Source: Streptomyces tauricus (GTDB taxonomy: Bacteria; Actinomycetota; Actinomycetes; Streptomycetales; Streptomycetaceae). From it: a DNA stretch of 64,000 nt. The notes below the pieces were generated by a model that saw only the letters and a program-made list of their open reading frames with translations, did no database searches and was not told the origin of the DNA. The DNA is taken from assembly GCF_014650955.1 (NCBI RefSeq), contig NZ_BMVY01000016.1:1-64000 (forward strand), written 5' to 3'. This document shows, in pieces, positions 61,878 to 64,000 of this stretch (the stretch's first letter is position 1; every line of letters begins with the position of its first letter). The position numbers and the translations under genes were made by a program.

Positions 61878-62732
61878 CTAGGGCAGCTGAGCCGCCCGGG
61901 CCTCCCGCCGGTTACCCCGGAAGTTGTTCACCCGCCGAGCCGTGGCGAAGAGGGGAATGACCGCCCCCATCACCAGCTGCAGCGCACACCCGGTCTGGAG
62001 CAGCAACTGCCCACCGGGCGCGTCGAACGCCCACGCGGCGAGCAGCGCCATGCTGAGCACGATCCAGGAGAGCATCGCCCCCGCGAGGCGCCCCCGCGGC
62101 TTCGGGTACTCGACCCGGCTCACCATCAGCCACGCCGTACCGATGATCGCCATGAGCGTGGCGACGAACGGCAGCTCGAGGAGCACGATCGAGACGACTG
62201 TCAGCGCACCGAACGGCGACGGCATGCCCTGGAAGGTGCCGTCCTTCACGGTGACGCACGAGAATCTCGCCAGCCGCAGCACGACCGCCAGCAGGACCAC
62301 GATCCCGCCCACCGCCGCCACCCGCTGGTGCGCGTCGTCGGCGACCATGCCGTAGACGAGCACGAAGTACGCGGGCGCCAGACCGAAGCTGATCAGGTCC
62401 GAGAGGTTGTCCAGCTCCGCGCCCATCGGGGACGAGCGCAGCTTGCGGGCGACCAGACCGTCGAACAGGTCGAAGACCGCCGCGCACAGCATCAGGATCA
62501 CGGCCGTGGCGGCACTGTGCCGCGCCATGCCGGTCTCCTGGCTGCCCGTGAGGTGCGGGATCAGGATCCCGGTGGTGGTGAAGTACACCGCCATGAAGCC
62601 GCACGTCGCGTTACCGAGCGTGAGCGTGTCCGCTATTGAGAGGCGGAGAGAGAGGGGCATCTCCTCCTCGTCGTCCAGCTCGTCGGCCTCCGGCACCCAG
62701 CCGGTCTGCGTCTCGGGATCAATCACGGTCAA
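61878..62732 (-). CDS. pssA: CDP-diacylglycerol-serine O-phosphatidyltransferase
   Basis: A 284-residue membrane enzyme with the CDP-alcohol phosphotransferase motif DGX2ARX8GX3DX3D seen as LFDGLVARKLRSSPMGAELD then NLSD, and about six to seven hydrophobic segments. It makes phosphatidylserine, the substrate of the decarboxylase encoded directly upstream. TTG 62732 is 6 bp after GGGGGTGA; GTG 62726 is an alternative. Either start overlaps the end of psd, so the two are translationally coupled. Confidence 0.92.
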   Translation of the reverse strand: MTVIDPETQTGWVPEADELDDEEEMPLSLRLSIADTLTLGNATCGFMAVYFTTTGILIPHLTGSQETGMARHSAATAVILMLCAAVFDLFDGLVARKLRSSPMGAELDNLSDLISFGLAPAYFVLVYGMVADDAHQRVAAVGGIVVLLAVVLRLARFSCVTVKDGTFQGMPSPFGALTVVSIVLLELPFVATLMAIIGTAWLMVSRVEYPKPRGRLAGAMLSWIVLSMALLAAWAFDAPGGQLLLQTGCALQLVMGAVIPLFATARRVNNFRGNRREARAAQLP

Positions 62733-63375
62733 TGCGAGTCACCCCCGCCACGGTCTTCTGACCGACCTCCACGTCGACCTCCACGCCCTCGGGGAGGTAG
62801 ATGTCGACGCGTGAGCCGAAGCGGATCAGCCCGATCCGCTCGCCCTGCTCGACCTTCGTGCCCTGCGGCAGGTACGGCACGATGCGCCGCGCGACCGCAC
62901 CGGCGATCTGGATCATCTCGATGTCGCCGAGCTCGGTGTCGAAGTGCCAGACAACGCGCTCGTTGTTCTCGCTCTCCTTGTTGAACGCCGGAACGAAACC
63001 ACCGGGGATGTGCTCGACCGAGGTGACGGTGCCGGCGAGAGGCGCGCGGTTGACATGGACGTTCAGCGGGCTCATGAAGATCGCGACGCGGGTGCGCCCG
63101 TCCTTCCACGGCATGATGCTCTGCACCACACCGTCGGCGGGCGAGATGACCCGGCCCTGGGTGATCTCGCGCTCGGGGTCGCGGAAGAACCACAGCATGC
63201 CCGCCGCGAGAGCGGTGGCGGGTACGGCCACGGCCTTGGCGGCGCCGGACTTGCGCGCGCGTACCAGGCTGAGGGCTGCGGTGGCGACGGTCGGGAGGAG
63301 CCACGGCGATGCTCCGCGCGCAAGACGTACGCCGGCCAGGCTGTCGCGTGGTGCAGAGGTTTGGCTGTGGGGCAT
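62719..63375 (-). CDS. psd: Phosphatidylserine decarboxylase proenzyme
   Basis: A 218-residue enzyme of the short actinobacterial type. One N-terminal hydrophobic segment (SPWLLPTVATAALSLV) and another at AVAVPATALAAGMLWFF precede the core: FMSPLNVHVNRAP, HIPGGFVPAFNKESENNER, and the self-cleavage site FGSRVDIYLP, where Gly-Ser is split to give the pyruvoyl group. It produces phosphatidylethanolamine. ATG 63375 starts MPHSQTSAPRD; the frame upstream is not protein-like. Confidence 0.93.
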   Translation of the reverse strand: MPHSQTSAPRDSLAGVRLARGASPWLLPTVATAALSLVRARKSGAAKAVAVPATALAAGMLWFFRDPEREITQGRVISPADGVVQSIMPWKDGRTRVAIFMSPLNVHVNRAPLAGTVTSVEHIPGGFVPAFNKESENNERVVWHFDTELGDIEMIQIAGAVARRIVPYLPQGTKVEQGERIGLIRFGSRVDIYLPEGVEVDVEVGQKTVAGVTRIDRD

Positions 63376-63499
63376 GGATGACCTTCGTAGCGGATGATGC
63401 CGCGCTGTGACTGGGGACGGCGGCTTTCCCGGGATCGTACCGGTCGCGGGCCACAACTGGGTAAGCCAGGAAGCCGAGTCGGTGTCCGAAGAGGGCTGA

Positions 63500-63534
63500 C
63501 GGGGTGTGATCTTCTTCTCGATGAAAACACCCCG
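63500..63534 (-). terminator. Hairpin after the acyl-CoA dehydrogenase gene
   Basis: CGGGGTGT (63500-63507) and ACACCCCG (63527-63534) form an 8-bp stem with a 19-nt loop, 12 bp downstream of the leftward acyl-CoA dehydrogenase stop. This is a moderate terminator candidate. Confidence 0.5.
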
Positions 63535-63545
63535 AATCGGTATAT

Positions 63546-64000
63546 CTAACCCTGGAGTCGATACTCTTCGAGCAGCCTGCGTCCGATGATCATTTTCTGG
63601 ATCTCGGCGGTACCTTCGCCGATGAGCAGCATCGGGGCCTCGCGGTAGAGGCGCTCGATCTCGTACTCCTTTGAGAAGCCGTAGCCGCCGTGGATCCGGA
63701 AGGCATCTTCCACGACCTCCTTGCAGTACTCGGAGGCGAGGTACTTCGCCATCCCTGCTTCGAGGTCGTTTCGCTCCCCGGAGTCCTTTTTGCGCGCCGC
63801 ATTGACCATCATCGCATGGGCGGCCTCGACCTTGGTAGCCATCTCGGCCAGTTTGAACTGGATCGCCTGATGCTGAGCGATCTGCTTGCCGAAGGTGTGG
63901 CGCTGCTGGGCGTAGGAAACGCCCAGCTCAAACGCACGCTGAGCGACACCGCAACCACGTGCGGCCACATTGACACGGCCCACTTCGACGCCGTCCATCA
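63546..64000 (-). CDS. Acyl-CoA dehydrogenase, C-terminal part (gene continues beyond window)
   Basis: The last 150 or so residues of an acyl-CoA dehydrogenase, in frame up to the window edge, so the ATG at 63998 need not be the start. Family marks: VAARGCGVAQRAFELGVSYAQQRHTFGKQI, QFKLAEMATKVEAAHAM, FRIHGGYGFSKEYEIERLYREAP (outlined) and GEGTAEIQKMIIGRRLL. The flavin is cytosolic. In streptomycetes, as I recall, the gene beside psd/pssA is the methylsuccinyl-CoA dehydrogenase of the ethylmalonyl-CoA pathway, which this fragment may be; the sequence alone does not prove it. Confidence 0.88.
   Translation of the reverse strand, partial: MDGVEVGRVNVAARGCGVAQRAFELGVSYAQQRHTFGKQIAQHQAIQFKLAEMATKVEAAHAMMVNAARKKDSGERNDLEAGMAKYLASEYCKEVVEDAFRIHGGYGFSKEYEIERLYREAPMLLIGEGTAEIQKMIIGRRLLEEYRLQG

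Overview
The window is high-GC actinobacterial DNA, almost certainly from Streptomyces. Third codon positions are G/C-rich, GTG and TTG starts are common, ATGA/GTGA overlaps are frequent, there is a TTA codon in a probable regulatory gene, and the right-hand gene content is typical of a streptomycete chromosome. No tRNA, rRNA, CRISPR array or intact mobile element was seen.

About 1-42,900 is most of a hybrid PKS-NRPS biosynthetic cluster whose left part lies outside the window. On the left are the last two NRPS modules (A-MT-PCP, cut by the window edge, and C-A-MT-PCP-TE) and a type II thioesterase. A divergent region follows: an arginine dihydrolase/DDAH-like gene reads left; a free-standing PCP, a P450 and an unusual Cys-nucleophile thioesterase read right and lead into four PKS proteins. 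These are a KSQ loading module, KS-AT-(dead DH)-KR-ACP, KS-AT-DH-ER-KR-ACP and KS-AT-ACP. Next come a C-A-PCP NRPS whose A domain has lost key residues, an ornithine N-hydroxylase (KtzI type), a second type II thioesterase, a DUF4097 gene, a TTA-containing transposase-like gene, an LmbU-family regulator, a piperazate synthase (KtzT/PaiB type) and a flavin monooxygenase.

How they fit together (inference): Arg -> Orn -> N5-hydroxy-Orn -> piperazic acid supplies a building block. The PKS makes a propionate-started chain with a C7 hydroxyl and a C3 ketone, which can close to a six-membered hemiketal as in the azinothricin/aurantimycin-type cyclodepsipeptides. The PCP/P450/Cys-TE trio probably makes and delivers a hydroxylated amino acid to the crippled NRPS module. 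The terminal modules add N-methylglycine and the TE releases, probably by cyclisation. At least five copies of an 18-bp palindrome (consensus TGTCCYGYYGGCRGGACA), plus a degenerate sixth, lie in front of the cluster's transcription units and define an apparent pathway regulon. The LmbU-like protein is the leading candidate to bind them.

About 43,000-64,000 is ordinary chromosome: a ribbon-helix-helix/DUF4097/DrrAB-type ABC block, a secreted GH2 beta-galactosidase carrying a LamG-like domain, an AdaA-AlkA fusion with Ogt, a Nudix hydrolase, a small secreted peptide, glycerate kinase, a nested inverted-repeat element, a PucR-type regulator divergent from a branched-chain amino-acid ABC operon (livFGHMK order) across a perfect palindrome, phosphatidylserine synthase and decarboxylase, and the 3' end of an acyl-CoA dehydrogenase gene.
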